Below the pieces are notes generated by a model. It did not search any database. It was given only the letters and a program-made list of their open reading frames with translations, and had not been told where the DNA came from. Of a stretch of DNA of 64,000 nt, positions 42,639 through 50,591 are shown one piece after another. How positions within the stretch are numbered: position 1 is the first letter of the stretch; every line of letters starts with the position of its first letter. The position numbers and the translations under genes are program-made. The stretch is from assembly GCF_000971975.1 (NCBI RefSeq), contig NZ_LAQO01000037.1, forward strand, positions 1 through 64,000, in the 5' to 3' direction. This stretch comes from Paenibacillus algorifonticola. GTDB taxonomy: Bacteria > Bacillota > Bacilli > Paenibacillales > Paenibacillaceae.

Positions 42639-44210
42639 ATGAGTGTAATTCGTTTGGAAAATGTGACGAAGAAATATGAAGAGGCCATGATTTTTCGCGA
42701 TATTTATTTTCGCGTGAGCCAAGGGGAACGAATTGGTCTCATTGGGCGAAATGGGGCCGGCAAGTCGACGGTTTTCAAGCTCATTATGGGGAAAGAAGAG
42801 CCTACGAACGGCAAAGTGGAAATAGATCCGAAGGTGAAAATAGGGTATTTCTCTCAATTTTCAGAAATGCGCGGAAGCCTGTCTGTCCAGCAAGAGCTGG
42901 AAATGTGCTTCGAGCAGGTTGCCCTTATTGAACGGGAGCTGCAAGCGGTTGGGGAAAAGCTGGGCTTGGTTTCTGATGATGGCGAAATGAATGACCTTCT
43001 GGCGAGGCAGGCGGAGCTTTTCGAACAAATGGACCATTTGGATGGCTGGAACGTTTCCGTCGAGATCAACACGGTTTTGACGAAGCTGGGCTTCAACGAT
43101 CGTTCACGCAATCAGCCGATTGATGAGTTGTCTGGTGGTTGGAGAAACCGTGCGGCTTTAGCGAAAATGCTAATTGAGCTGCCCGACGTTGTATTGCTTG
43201 ATGAGCCGACAAACTACTTGGATATGGAAGGTATCGCGTGGCTGGAGCAGTGGCTCTACCGATTCAATGGCGCCATGATATTGATCTCGCATGATCGGCA
43301 GTTTATTGACAAGGTAGTTACGCAAATCATCGAGATCGAAAACTATCATTTTCAGCAATACGATGGCAATTATACGGACTATATTCGAAAAAAGAAGCTG
43401 CGCAAGAAGGAGCTGGACCGCCAGTTCGAGTGGGAGGAAGAGCTTCTGCTTATGGAGTCGGAAGCTATCGACAACCGCGCCAGCAATAAATCGTCCAAAG
43501 ATCGATTATCCCGCAAATTGGCGGATAACAAGAAGCGAATTGAGCCGAATCCTGTGAATGTGCTGATTACGGATATTTATGAGAAGCTTCGTTTCCCGGA
43601 CAAGCTGTGCGAGGTCAAGCAAATTGGACAAACCTACGACGAGCGCTCTATTTTTCAAAACGTCAGCTTTGACATTCAGAAGGAGGATCGCCTAGTTATC
43701 GTTGGTCCGAACGGGAGCGGGAAGTCTACGCTGATCAAGGTGCTGACGGGTCAGGAGAAGCCCGAATCCGGCGAGGTCGCTTGGGAAAAAGGGGTAAGCT
43801 ATGCGTATTTCAACCGGATGTGGGAGGAGCTTGATCCTAAGGATACGGTGAGCCACGCCGTCAATACGTATGGTCTAGGGCTCGATGCCCCGCGGAAAAA
43901 GGTGAATAAATTTCTATCGATGCTGCAATTTTCCGAGATGGATTTAAGCAAAGTCATTGGCAGCCTTTCCGGCGGTCAGATGGCCCGGGTTGCATTGGCT
44001 AAATGTCTGCTCTCCGGTGCAGCTGTTATCATACTGGATGAACCGACCAACCATCTGGATTTAACGAGCATTCAGGTGATGGAGCAGGCGCTGATTCATT
44101 TTCCCGGCGCGGTCGTTACCGTAAGCCATGATCGGTTTTTCATTGATAAAATTGGAACGAAGATGCTGGTGTTCGACCCGGAATCGGGCATTACCCAGCA
44201 GAATCTATAG
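42639..44210 (+). CDS. ABC-F family ATPase (ribosome-associated type)
   Basis: 523 residues, two ABC ATPase domains without membrane helices. Domain 1: Walker A GLIGRNGAGKST (about 33-44), signature LSGGWRNRAALAKML, Walker B VVLLDEPTNYLD. Domain 2: GPNGSGKST (about 355), LSGGQMARVALAKCL, VIILDEPTNHLD. The charged linker between them (about 245-325: YIRKKKLRKKELDRQFEWEE) is the P-site tRNA-interacting motif of ABC-F proteins. Such proteins act on the ribosome as translation factors or protect it from antibiotics; the sequence alone does not decide. A GAAGGGTGATAGC ribosome site precedes the ATG and there is no long leader. Confidence 0.9.
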   Translation: MSVIRLENVTKKYEEAMIFRDIYFRVSQGERIGLIGRNGAGKSTVFKLIMGKEEPTNGKVEIDPKVKIGYFSQFSEMRGSLSVQQELEMCFEQVALIERELQAVGEKLGLVSDDGEMNDLLARQAELFEQMDHLDGWNVSVEINTVLTKLGFNDRSRNQPIDELSGGWRNRAALAKMLIELPDVVLLDEPTNYLDMEGIAWLEQWLYRFNGAMILISHDRQFIDKVVTQIIEIENYHFQQYDGNYTDYIRKKKLRKKELDRQFEWEEELLLMESEAIDNRASNKSSKDRLSRKLADNKKRIEPNPVNVLITDIYEKLRFPDKLCEVKQIGQTYDERSIFQNVSFDIQKEDRLVIVGPNGSGKSTLIKVLTGQEKPESGEVAWEKGVSYAYFNRMWEELDPKDTVSHAVNTYGLGLDAPRKKVNKFLSMLQFSEMDLSKVIGSLSGGQMARVALAKCLLSGAAVIILDEPTNHLDLTSIQVMEQALIHFPGAVVTVSHDRFFIDKIGTKMLVFDPESGITQQNL

Positions 44211-44238
44211 TGTCGCATGATTATTATTTCATGAGCAG

Positions 44239-44282
44239 AAACGGGAGGCGCTTAAACAGGCGTTTTCCGTTTCTTTTTTTTA
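44239..44282 (+). terminator. terminator of the ABC-F gene
   Basis: AAACGG..GGCGC pairs with GGCG..CCGTTT, followed by a T run. Confidence 0.75.
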
Positions 44283-44403
44283 TTGCTGCTTGTGACGACG
44301 CATTAGGAAAAAATTCGCAGCGATCCGTTGTTGACCGGGCATCCTATTAGAGTTAAGTTTAACTTACTTTTTATAGAAAATTAAAATTAAAGGGGACCTC
44401 ATT

Positions 44404-44781
44404 ATGTATTCCATCAGCGAAGTTCAGCATTTATTGGGGTTAAGCGCCTCAACCCTTCGTTATTATGAAAAAGAAGGCCTTATTCCTGATATTAAGCGGA
44501 CAGAAAGCGGAAAAAGGATTTACACAGAAGATCAAATCGGCTGGTTAAGATTTATTATTGCATTAAAAGAGACAGGCATGACCATCGATAAAATTAAATC
44601 GTATTTGGACATGAACGTACGCGGGGAAGAAACTTTAACGGAGCGAAGAGAGTTCCTGGAACAGCATAAGGCGCGGATTGAAAAAAATTTAGCCCAGACG
44701 CTCCTCCATTTGGAGCGGATCAACCAGAAAATTAGTTATTATGATGCCGTTGTGCTTGGCAAAAGCTTTTTTAAAATTTGA
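44404..44781 (+). CDS. MerR-family regulator
   Basis: 125 residues: MerR winged helix-turn-helix at 1-70 (MYSISEVQHLLGLSASTLRY, YEKEGLIPDIKRTESGKRIY) and a coiled-coil dimer helix (about 80-118: LEQHKARIEKNLAQTLLHLE, RINQKISYYD). It belongs to the effector-poor subgroup that controls oxidoreductase genes. AAAGGGGACCTCATT precedes the ATG. The final residues GKSFFKI run into a deletion junction with the SDR remnant, so the natural C-terminus may be altered by a few residues. Confidence 0.88.
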   Translation: MYSISEVQHLLGLSASTLRYYEKEGLIPDIKRTESGKRIYTEDQIGWLRFIIALKETGMTIDKIKSYLDMNVRGEETLTERREFLEQHKARIEKNLAQTLLHLERINQKISYYDAVVLGKSFFKI

Positions 44782-45286
44782 TAAATTCGGAACGATAGAT
44801 GTCCTTGTGAATAATGCGGGAATCGGATATTTCAGCGCCGTTGAGGAAAGCGTGGAAGAAGAAACGCGCAAAATGTTTGAAATCAATTTCTGGGGCCTTA
44901 TGAATATGACAAATGCCGTTTTGCCTACGATGAGAGGCTGTCTCTCTCAAGAGCTTGCACCGTTCCATATCCATGTTACGTTAATAGAGCCAAGCAGCTT
45001 CCGTACGGATTGGTCGGGACGTTCCTCAGTCAAAACCGAATCGTCGATTCCGGAATATAAGCAGGTGATTGGTGCCATACTTCAAGGCACAGGAAAAGGC
45101 AATGAAGCAGGAGACCCGAAAAAAGCGGCTGAAGCCGTTATTACAGTCGTGGAGAGCGAGCAACCGCCGCTTCGTTTGCTTTTAGGAAATGCAGCCTATC
45201 AAATGGCGAGCTATAAATTTACTAATTTGCTGAAAAGCATAGAAGAATGGAAAGAAACAACGATTAACGCTGATTTCCCGCAATAG
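44774..45286 (+). pseudogene. short-chain dehydrogenase with N-terminal and internal deletions
   Basis: In a different frame from the MerR gene, KFGTIDVLVNNAGIGYFSAV and MFEINFWGLMNMTNAVLPTM begin in the middle of an SDR, and the sequence then jumps directly to CLSQELAPFHIHVTLIEPSS and FRTDW. The N-terminal T-G-x-x-x-G-x-G cofactor loop and the region with the catalytic Ser and Y-x-x-x-K are both missing. Two deletions, one reaching the MerR gene, explain this. The protein cannot be an active SDR. Confidence 0.8.
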
Positions 45287-45324
45287 AAGCTAAGAGGCAT
45301 AACCCTGTTTCTGCTGAAAAACTC

Positions 45325-45365
45325 AAAAAAACGGTACTTCATCAATAGATGGAGTGCCGTTTTTA
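45325..45365 (+). terminator. hairpin terminator
   Basis: AAAAAACGGTACTTCAT pairs with ATGGAGTGCCGTTTTT. The A/T tails allow use in both directions. Confidence 0.75.
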
Positions 45366-45405
45366 TTGAAATATAGGAAAGGATATCCTAACGCTATCCT
45401 TTCTC

Positions 45406-45466
45406 TATATTTCTCGGAATGAAACGCACTGCGCGGCTAAAGGACGGCGATAGCCGTTTCACCTTG
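45406..45466. repeat. 61-bp palindromic repeat, copy 2, covering a gene end
   Basis: Second copy of the element at 35517-35577 (TATATTTCTCGGA to GCCGTTTCACCTTG, few substitutions). The HD-hydrolase gene on the minus strand ends within it: its last residues GETAIAVL and stop codon are encoded by the repeat. Confidence 0.75.
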
Positions 45467-46102
45467 AGCCAAGGCTTCTTCTGTTATTTTGCGGATATCG
45501 ATAGGGGAGAGGGTGCCTTCATGAATAATATCCGGCAGGATATGCTGGAGGAAATACTTCACGCAGTGGAGGTCGATGTTTTTGATTTTAATGATGGCGT
45601 AGCGGTACATGACGATAAACTCTTTTTCGGTATTTCCACGCTGGAGCTCGGCAAAAGCTTCATATACCTGATCCATTTTATCGGCGACTTCCAAAATGAG
45701 ACCTTCTACGGAATGGTCTTTGCCTTCGCGCAGCTGTCTGCGGAAAATAGCCTGAAACTCCTCGGGAATATTCTCCTGAATAAAATGCTCGACCATGCCA
45801 TCCTCAACCTGCTGCAGCATCGAACGCAGTTCAAGTGAATAATGCTTGACGGGCGTCTTAATGTCTCCGATAAAAATTTCCCCATAATCATGGCTGCTTG
45901 TAATTTCATAAAGCTTCTTCCAATCAATCGTGACGCCGTGCTGTTCCTCGATATCGGCGAGCGTCTTGGCGTACTGGACGACCTTCCAGGAGTGAGCCGA
46001 CACGCTGTGCTCCTCGAACTTGAATTTGCCTGGTGTGCGGATAATGCGTTCCAAATCGTTAAGAGATCTAAAGTACGTATGAATGCCCATGAGTGTCATC
46101 AT
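45437..46102 (-). CDS. HD-domain hydrolase (YfbR-like nucleotidase type)
   Basis: About 217-221 residues. The HD-domain metal ligands appear as EEHSVSAHSWKVVQYAKTLA (first His), SSHDYGEIFIGDIKTPVKHY (H-D) and LEVADKMDQVYEAF (last Asp). The order and spacing fit the YfbR/YqfB-like 5'-deoxynucleotidase group, which trims dNMPs. The start is uncertain (46102, 46099 or 46090); AAGGATG lies just before. The C-terminus comes from a palindromic repeat. The gene is single. Confidence 0.83.
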   Translation of the reverse strand: MMTLMGIHTYFRSLNDLERIIRTPGKFKFEEHSVSAHSWKVVQYAKTLADIEEQHGVTIDWKKLYEITSSHDYGEIFIGDIKTPVKHYSLELRSMLQQVEDGMVEHFIQENIPEEFQAIFRRQLREGKDHSVEGLILEVADKMDQVYEAFAELQRGNTEKEFIVMYRYAIIKIKNIDLHCVKYFLQHILPDIIHEGTLSPIDIRKITEEALAQGETAIAVL

Positions 46103-46257
46103 CCTTTATTTAGTTGAATATGGTTCGACTATACTCCGGCAATGTCATCTCAGCATTAACGCTATGTGAGAGCTAGATGAAATTTAAAAATCGAATGGTG
46201 GCAGCATGTTTAGTATCGTTTAAATTGTAATACTAGAATGACAAATTAAATTAAATA

Positions 46258-46286
46258 TCGACAAAATAATACTTTGTCCCTATAAT
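46258..46286 (+). promoter_or_regulatory. sigma-A promoter of the small membrane-protein gene
   Basis: TCGACA (46258-46263), a 17-bp spacer and TATAAT (46281-46286), 43 bp before the ATG. Confidence 0.75.
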
Positions 46287-46328
46287 ACATTTATAAATGA
46301 AGAATATTAATAAGGGAGAGATTGTATT

Positions 46329-46637
46329 ATGCGTGTTAATTTAGTTAATGGCGCGGGTGCCATTAAAGAAGTAAAAGTTGGGTTTAGCTGGACAACTTTC
46401 TTTTTTGGTTTTTTTCCAGCTCTATTTAGAGGCGATTTGAAATGGGCGGCAATTATGCTTGTAGCGGCAATCGCAGTAGGTATTTTTACTCTAGGAATTG
46501 GAGCATGGCTTCCAGGCATCGTCTTTTCTTTCATTTATAATAAAATGTACATTAAAGAGCTGTTGGAAAAAGGTTATCGCCCGGCAGATGCACAAGCTCA
46601 AGCTGCTCTTCAAAATAATGGAATCATGGCAGCTTAA
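46329..46637 (+). CDS. small membrane protein, DUF2628/HrgC-like
   Basis: 102 residues with two or three hydrophobic segments (SWTTFFFGFFPALFRGD, WAAIMLVAAIAVGIFTLGIG and WLPGIVFSFIYNKMYIKELL), then a cytoplasmic Gln/Ala-rich tail (GYRPADAQAQAALQNNG). The pattern F-G-x-x-P-x-L-x-R-G-D-x-x-W is that of DUF2628-type inner-membrane proteins of unknown role. AAGGGAGAG precedes ATG, and a clear promoter and terminator bracket the gene, so it is transcribed alone. Confidence 0.8.
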   Translation: MRVNLVNGAGAIKEVKVGFSWTTFFFGFFPALFRGDLKWAAIMLVAAIAVGIFTLGIGAWLPGIVFSFIYNKMYIKELLEKGYRPADAQAQAALQNNGIMAA

Positions 46638-46673
46638 GCTGCCATTTCGAATGACATATTAATGAAGCTAGTC

Positions 46674-46715
46674 AAAGAGCCTGCTTAACCATAAAAGGTT
46701 GAGCAGGCTCTTTTT
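46674..46715 (+). terminator. rho-independent terminator
   Basis: AAAGAGCCTGCTTAACC pairs with GGTTGAGCAGGCTCTTT, followed by TTTTT. Confidence 0.9.
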
Positions 46716-46790
46716 GCGTTTGCGGCAAGCGTTAGTAGGAAAGGTCGTTGCTGACCCGAAAAATGAGCCCCAAATACGAAATTTGAAGCC

Positions 46791-46819
46791 TTACCGGATC
46801 GTAAGCTGCCCTCTACAAT
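46791..46819 (+). promoter_or_regulatory. possible promoter of the second sugar ABC operon
   Basis: TTACCG (46791-46796), a 17-bp spacer and TACAAT (46814-46819), 63 bp before the GTG start. Confidence 0.45.
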
Positions 46820-46882
46820 GGATAAAGAAGGCACACCAGCCTGCTCGGCACAATTCCAACAATAGCATGGGGGATTTCATCG

Positions 46883-47854
46883 GTGAACAACCAGCACGAA
46901 GCACAATCGGCGGCAGCGCTTGCTGTAAGCCCGAAGACGGCCAAGCGAAGCAGATGGTTGAAAAAGCTGTACGGACAAAGGCATGTGCAGCTGATGGCGC
47001 TGCTTGGTGTCTTATGGATGATAATTTTCAACTATGTCCCAATGTACGGCATTATCATTGCGTTCAAAGAATTTAATATCGTTAAGCCCATTAGCGAAGC
47101 GCCGTGGGTGGGCTGGTCGCATTTTCAGGAGTTTTTTCAGGATGACAGCTTTGTAAATGTGATGCGCAATACGCTGGGCATCAGCTTGATTAAGCTCATC
47201 ATCGGCTTTCCGCTGCCGATCATTTTTGCTTTATTTTTGAATGAGGTACGGTCGGTGCTGTTTAAAAGGTCGGTGCAGACGATATCCTATTTGCCGCATT
47301 TTCTATCGTGGGTTATCCTTGGCGGCATCCTGACGACTTGGCTATCGGATGTGGGCATTGTTAACCATGTGCTGCTGGCGCTTAACGTCATTAAGGAGCC
47401 GATTTCGTACCTTGCAGAACCCGATTATTTCTGGGGCATTATTATTACCTCGGATATATGGAAGGAGCTTGGCTGGTCCGCCATTATTTATTTGGCCGCG
47501 ATTGCCAGCGTGTCGCCCGAAATGTACGAGGCAGCTACGATTGACGGGGCGGGCCGCTTTCAAAAAATGTGGTACGTCACCTTGCCAAGCATCAAAGCGA
47601 CGATTTCGATTTTGTTCATTCTGGCTGTCAGCGGCGTATTGAACTCCAATTTTGATCAAATTTTGGTGCTGAGAAACGCACTAAATGAAAGCGCAAGCAA
47701 CGTCATTGATATGTTTGTGTACCAGACGGGCATGCAGCAGGGACGGTATTCCTATGCGACAGCAGTTGGCTTATTCAAATCCGTAATCGCCCTTATTTTG
47801 CTGCTCATAGCCAATCGTGTAACGAAAAAAATCAATAACACATCGTTGTTTTAG
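46883..47854 (+). CDS. sugar ABC transporter permease (LplB-type), second operon
   Basis: 323 residues, six membrane helices starting VQLMALLGVLWMIIFNYVPM, with MYGIIIAFKEFNIVKPI and EAA loop YEAATIDGAGRFQKMWYVTL. It ends TKKINNTSLF, as in LplB-like proteins. GTG 46883 follows GGGGGATTTCATC. It is the first gene of a five-gene operon: permease, permease, binding lipoprotein, sensor kinase, response regulator. The ATPase is again absent and presumably shared. Confidence 0.92.
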   Translation: MNNQHEAQSAAALAVSPKTAKRSRWLKKLYGQRHVQLMALLGVLWMIIFNYVPMYGIIIAFKEFNIVKPISEAPWVGWSHFQEFFQDDSFVNVMRNTLGISLIKLIIGFPLPIIFALFLNEVRSVLFKRSVQTISYLPHFLSWVILGGILTTWLSDVGIVNHVLLALNVIKEPISYLAEPDYFWGIIITSDIWKELGWSAIIYLAAIASVSPEMYEAATIDGAGRFQKMWYVTLPSIKATISILFILAVSGVLNSNFDQILVLRNALNESASNVIDMFVYQTGMQQGRYSYATAVGLFKSVIALILLLIANRVTKKINNTSLF

Positions 47855-47871
47855 GAAGGGGGCGACTGGCT

Positions 47872-48759
47872 TTGCTCAGCTTGAAACGGAAAACAAAGGG
47901 AGAAGCGGTATTCGACTTGTTCAACGGCTTCGGCATGCTGCTCGTATGCTTCGCGACCCTGTATCCCATTTGGTACGTGCTTGTAAATGCATTTAATGAA
48001 GGGCAGGATGGCATGCGCGGGGGGATTTATTGGTGGCCGCGGGTGTTCAGCCTGGAAAGCTTCGAGGCGGTATTTCAGAGCGCCGGCATTATGACGGCAA
48101 TGGGCATTACCGTAGCAAAAACGGTGCTTGGCGTGCTGCTGCATGTTTTTTTCACCGCGATGGTCGCTTATGCTTTTTCACGCAGAGGACTTATTGGCGG
48201 CAAGCTTTACATTTTAATTGGCACGGTTACGCTGTTTTTCGGTGGCGGCCTGATTCCGACTTATTTGCTCATTCGGGATTTGCATCTGCTGGACAATTTT
48301 CTCGTCTACATTATACCGGCGATGTTCAGCTTCTTCGATCTCATTATTTTCATGACCTTCTTCCGGGAAATTCCAGACGGCTTGGAGGAAGCAGCCAAAA
48401 TAGACGGAGCCAACGACTGGGGGATCTTTCTCAAAGTCGTGCTGCCGGTATCGCTGCCGGTTATTGCGACGATTGCGCTGTTCCATGGCGTTTATCAGTG
48501 GAACGACTATTTTGCCGGCGTTATTTATATGAACAATATGGATTTGCAGCCAATTCAGACGTATTTATACCGGGTTGTTGCACAGTCCAGCTCGAACCAG
48601 ATGGTGGCGGCGATTCCGGGAGGCGTTGGCAAAACGGTTACGTCGCAGTCGATCAAGCTGGCAACGATGGTCGTCACGACGCTTCCGATTGTGCTGGTCT
48701 ATCCTTTCTTGCAAAAGTATTTTGTCAAAGGCATGATGATTGGTTCTATTAAGGGCTAG
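47872..48759 (+). CDS. sugar ABC transporter permease (LplC-type), second operon
   Basis: 295 residues, six membrane helices (GFGMLLVCFATLYPIWYVLV first). The EAA loop is IPDGLEEAAKIDGANDWGIF, and the end PFLQKYFVKGMMIGSIKG is characteristic. TTG 47872 is used with GGAAGGGGG 9 nt upstream. It partners the preceding permease. Compared with the first operon it has a long IYWWPRVFSLESFEAVF loop of the LplC group. Confidence 0.92.
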   Translation: MLSLKRKTKGEAVFDLFNGFGMLLVCFATLYPIWYVLVNAFNEGQDGMRGGIYWWPRVFSLESFEAVFQSAGIMTAMGITVAKTVLGVLLHVFFTAMVAYAFSRRGLIGGKLYILIGTVTLFFGGGLIPTYLLIRDLHLLDNFLVYIIPAMFSFFDLIIFMTFFREIPDGLEEAAKIDGANDWGIFLKVVLPVSLPVIATIALFHGVYQWNDYFAGVIYMNNMDLQPIQTYLYRVVAQSSSNQMVAAIPGGVGKTVTSQSIKLATMVVTTLPIVLVYPFLQKYFVKGMMIGSIKG

Positions 48760-48796
48760 TCTACAGTCTACTCAAATAGAAAAGGGGAAAATAAAC

Positions 48797-50467
48797 ATGG
48801 TTAAACAACCGACATTAAAGCAGTTGCTATTGCTGCCGCTTGCCGCTGCTCTCGTATTTACGGCAGCCTGCTCATCAAACAGCAATACGAACGAGGGGGC
48901 AACGAATGGGGGCACGCCTGCAGCTTCCAGTGAGGTGAAGCTGACGCAGGAGGATAAAGGCTGGGAAGTGGATAAAAGCCCGATTACGTTCGATTGGTAT
49001 ATTAATTTCGCGTGGTTTCCTAATAAGTGGGGCGTAGATGACACATCCAAGTATATTACGGAGAAAACAGGCGTAGATATTAACTTCATCGTCCCTGCCG
49101 GCAATGAGGCGGAGAAGATGAATACGATGATCGCCTCCGGCAGCCTGCCCGATTTCATTACGCTCGGCTGGTACGAGGATGCCGTCAAGAAGATGATAGA
49201 AGGCGACATGGTGCTTCCGCTTAATGAACTGGCTGACCAGTATGATCCTTATTTCTACAAGGTTACCGACCCGGCGAAGCTTGCCTGGTACAAACAAGAG
49301 GACGGCCATATCTATGGGTATCCGAACGCCTCCTCCTCGCCGAAGGATTACGAGAAGTTTGGCGACAGTATTACCTCGACGCAGACGTTCCTCGTACGCA
49401 AGGACATGTATGAGGCCATCGGCAGCCCGGATATGCGGACAACGGACGTTTTCCTTCAAGCATTGGCTGATGCAAAAGCGAAATTTCCCGACATTAACGG
49501 CCAGCCGTTAATTCCGCTGGGCATGTATGATTTTAATGAAAAGGGCAACAGCTCGCTGCAAGCTTATATCCAAAATTTCTTGGCTATTCCTTATGAAAAG
49601 GATGGACAGCTGTATGATCGCGACACGGACCCTGAATATGTAAAATGGCTCAAGACGATGCGTCAAGCGAATGAAAACGGCCTGCTCTCGAAAGACGTGT
49701 TCATCGACAAGCGTCCGCAAATGGAGGAAAAAATCGCTCAAGGCCGATACTTTGCGATGCTGTATGCGAGGTCTGATCTGGCTAACCAGCAAAATGCGCT
49801 ATTTGCGAACGATCCTAATTCCATTTATATTGCGGTGGATGGGCCAGCTAATGCTGCGCAGGCTCAAGCAACGCTTGCAGGGCCATCCATCTCCGGCTGG
49901 ACCGTTACCCTCATCTCCAAAAATGTGAAGGATAAAGCGCGCGCGATTCGCTTCCTGGACTATCTCATCTCGGAAGAGGGCCAGCGGGATATGTTTTTCG
50001 GCGAGCAGGGCGTAACCTGGGATACAATAGACGGGAAAGACCAGTTTTTGCCGGAGGTATTGGAGCTGCTTAATACCGATCGTGGTGCCTTCGATAAAAA
50101 ATATGGCGCCTCCCATACCTTCTGGATGATGATGGATACGAATTTGACGCCGGAATGGTCGCCGCCAGCCGTTGAGCCATTCAAGCAGATGGAAGACTGG
50201 ACGCGCGGGAAAGCGCTCAGCCTGTCGCAATTTGATCAGCTAGACCCGACGGGGGCTTCGGAGGAAGGCATTATGAAGACGAAGCTGGATCATGAATTTG
50301 GCAAGGCGCTTCCAAAGCTGCTGCTTGCGAAGTCGGATGCCGAGTTCGACAGCTTATGGCAGGAGTATTTGAGCAAGCGCGATTCTCTTGGCTTTAGCGC
50401 CGTTCAGGCCTATAAGCAGAAAAAATATGAAGAGAACGTAGCGAAGCTGGCAGAATTCATTAACTAA
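48797..50467 (+). CDS. oligosaccharide-binding lipoprotein (LplA/YtcQ-type), second operon
   Basis: 556 residues. Signal MVKQPTLKQLLLLPLAAALV leads to lipobox TAAC. The mature protein has the long two-lobed fold (FDWYINFAWFPNKWGVDDTS, SGSLPDFITLGWYEDAVKKM, LPLNELADQYDPYFYKVTDP, FLVRKDMYEAIGSPDMRTTD). ATG 48797 follows AAAGGGGAAAATAAAC. Asn/Thr-rich linker after Cys. It is unlike the 37587 lipoprotein in detail, so another sugar is likely. Confidence 0.92.
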   Translation: MVKQPTLKQLLLLPLAAALVFTAACSSNSNTNEGATNGGTPAASSEVKLTQEDKGWEVDKSPITFDWYINFAWFPNKWGVDDTSKYITEKTGVDINFIVPAGNEAEKMNTMIASGSLPDFITLGWYEDAVKKMIEGDMVLPLNELADQYDPYFYKVTDPAKLAWYKQEDGHIYGYPNASSSPKDYEKFGDSITSTQTFLVRKDMYEAIGSPDMRTTDVFLQALADAKAKFPDINGQPLIPLGMYDFNEKGNSSLQAYIQNFLAIPYEKDGQLYDRDTDPEYVKWLKTMRQANENGLLSKDVFIDKRPQMEEKIAQGRYFAMLYARSDLANQQNALFANDPNSIYIAVDGPANAAQAQATLAGPSISGWTVTLISKNVKDKARAIRFLDYLISEEGQRDMFFGEQGVTWDTIDGKDQFLPEVLELLNTDRGAFDKKYGASHTFWMMMDTNLTPEWSPPAVEPFKQMEDWTRGKALSLSQFDQLDPTGASEEGIMKTKLDHEFGKALPKLLLAKSDAEFDSLWQEYLSKRDSLGFSAVQAYKQKKYEENVAKLAEFIN

Positions 50468-50591
50468 TACAGGTCAGGCCCGGGCATACATCCCGGCATT
50501 AGGTGCGCCAAATCCATCATGGACTGGCGCGCTTTTTGCCGCCTGCAAGCCAGTCAGGGGGCTGGGCCGCGAAGATGGAAGTGAGCCTAAC

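Noticed and set aside
48030..48752. 240-codon open frame in another phase of the LplC-type permease
   Set aside because: Shadow of codon bias; the permease in the correct frame has the EAA loop and the family C-terminus.
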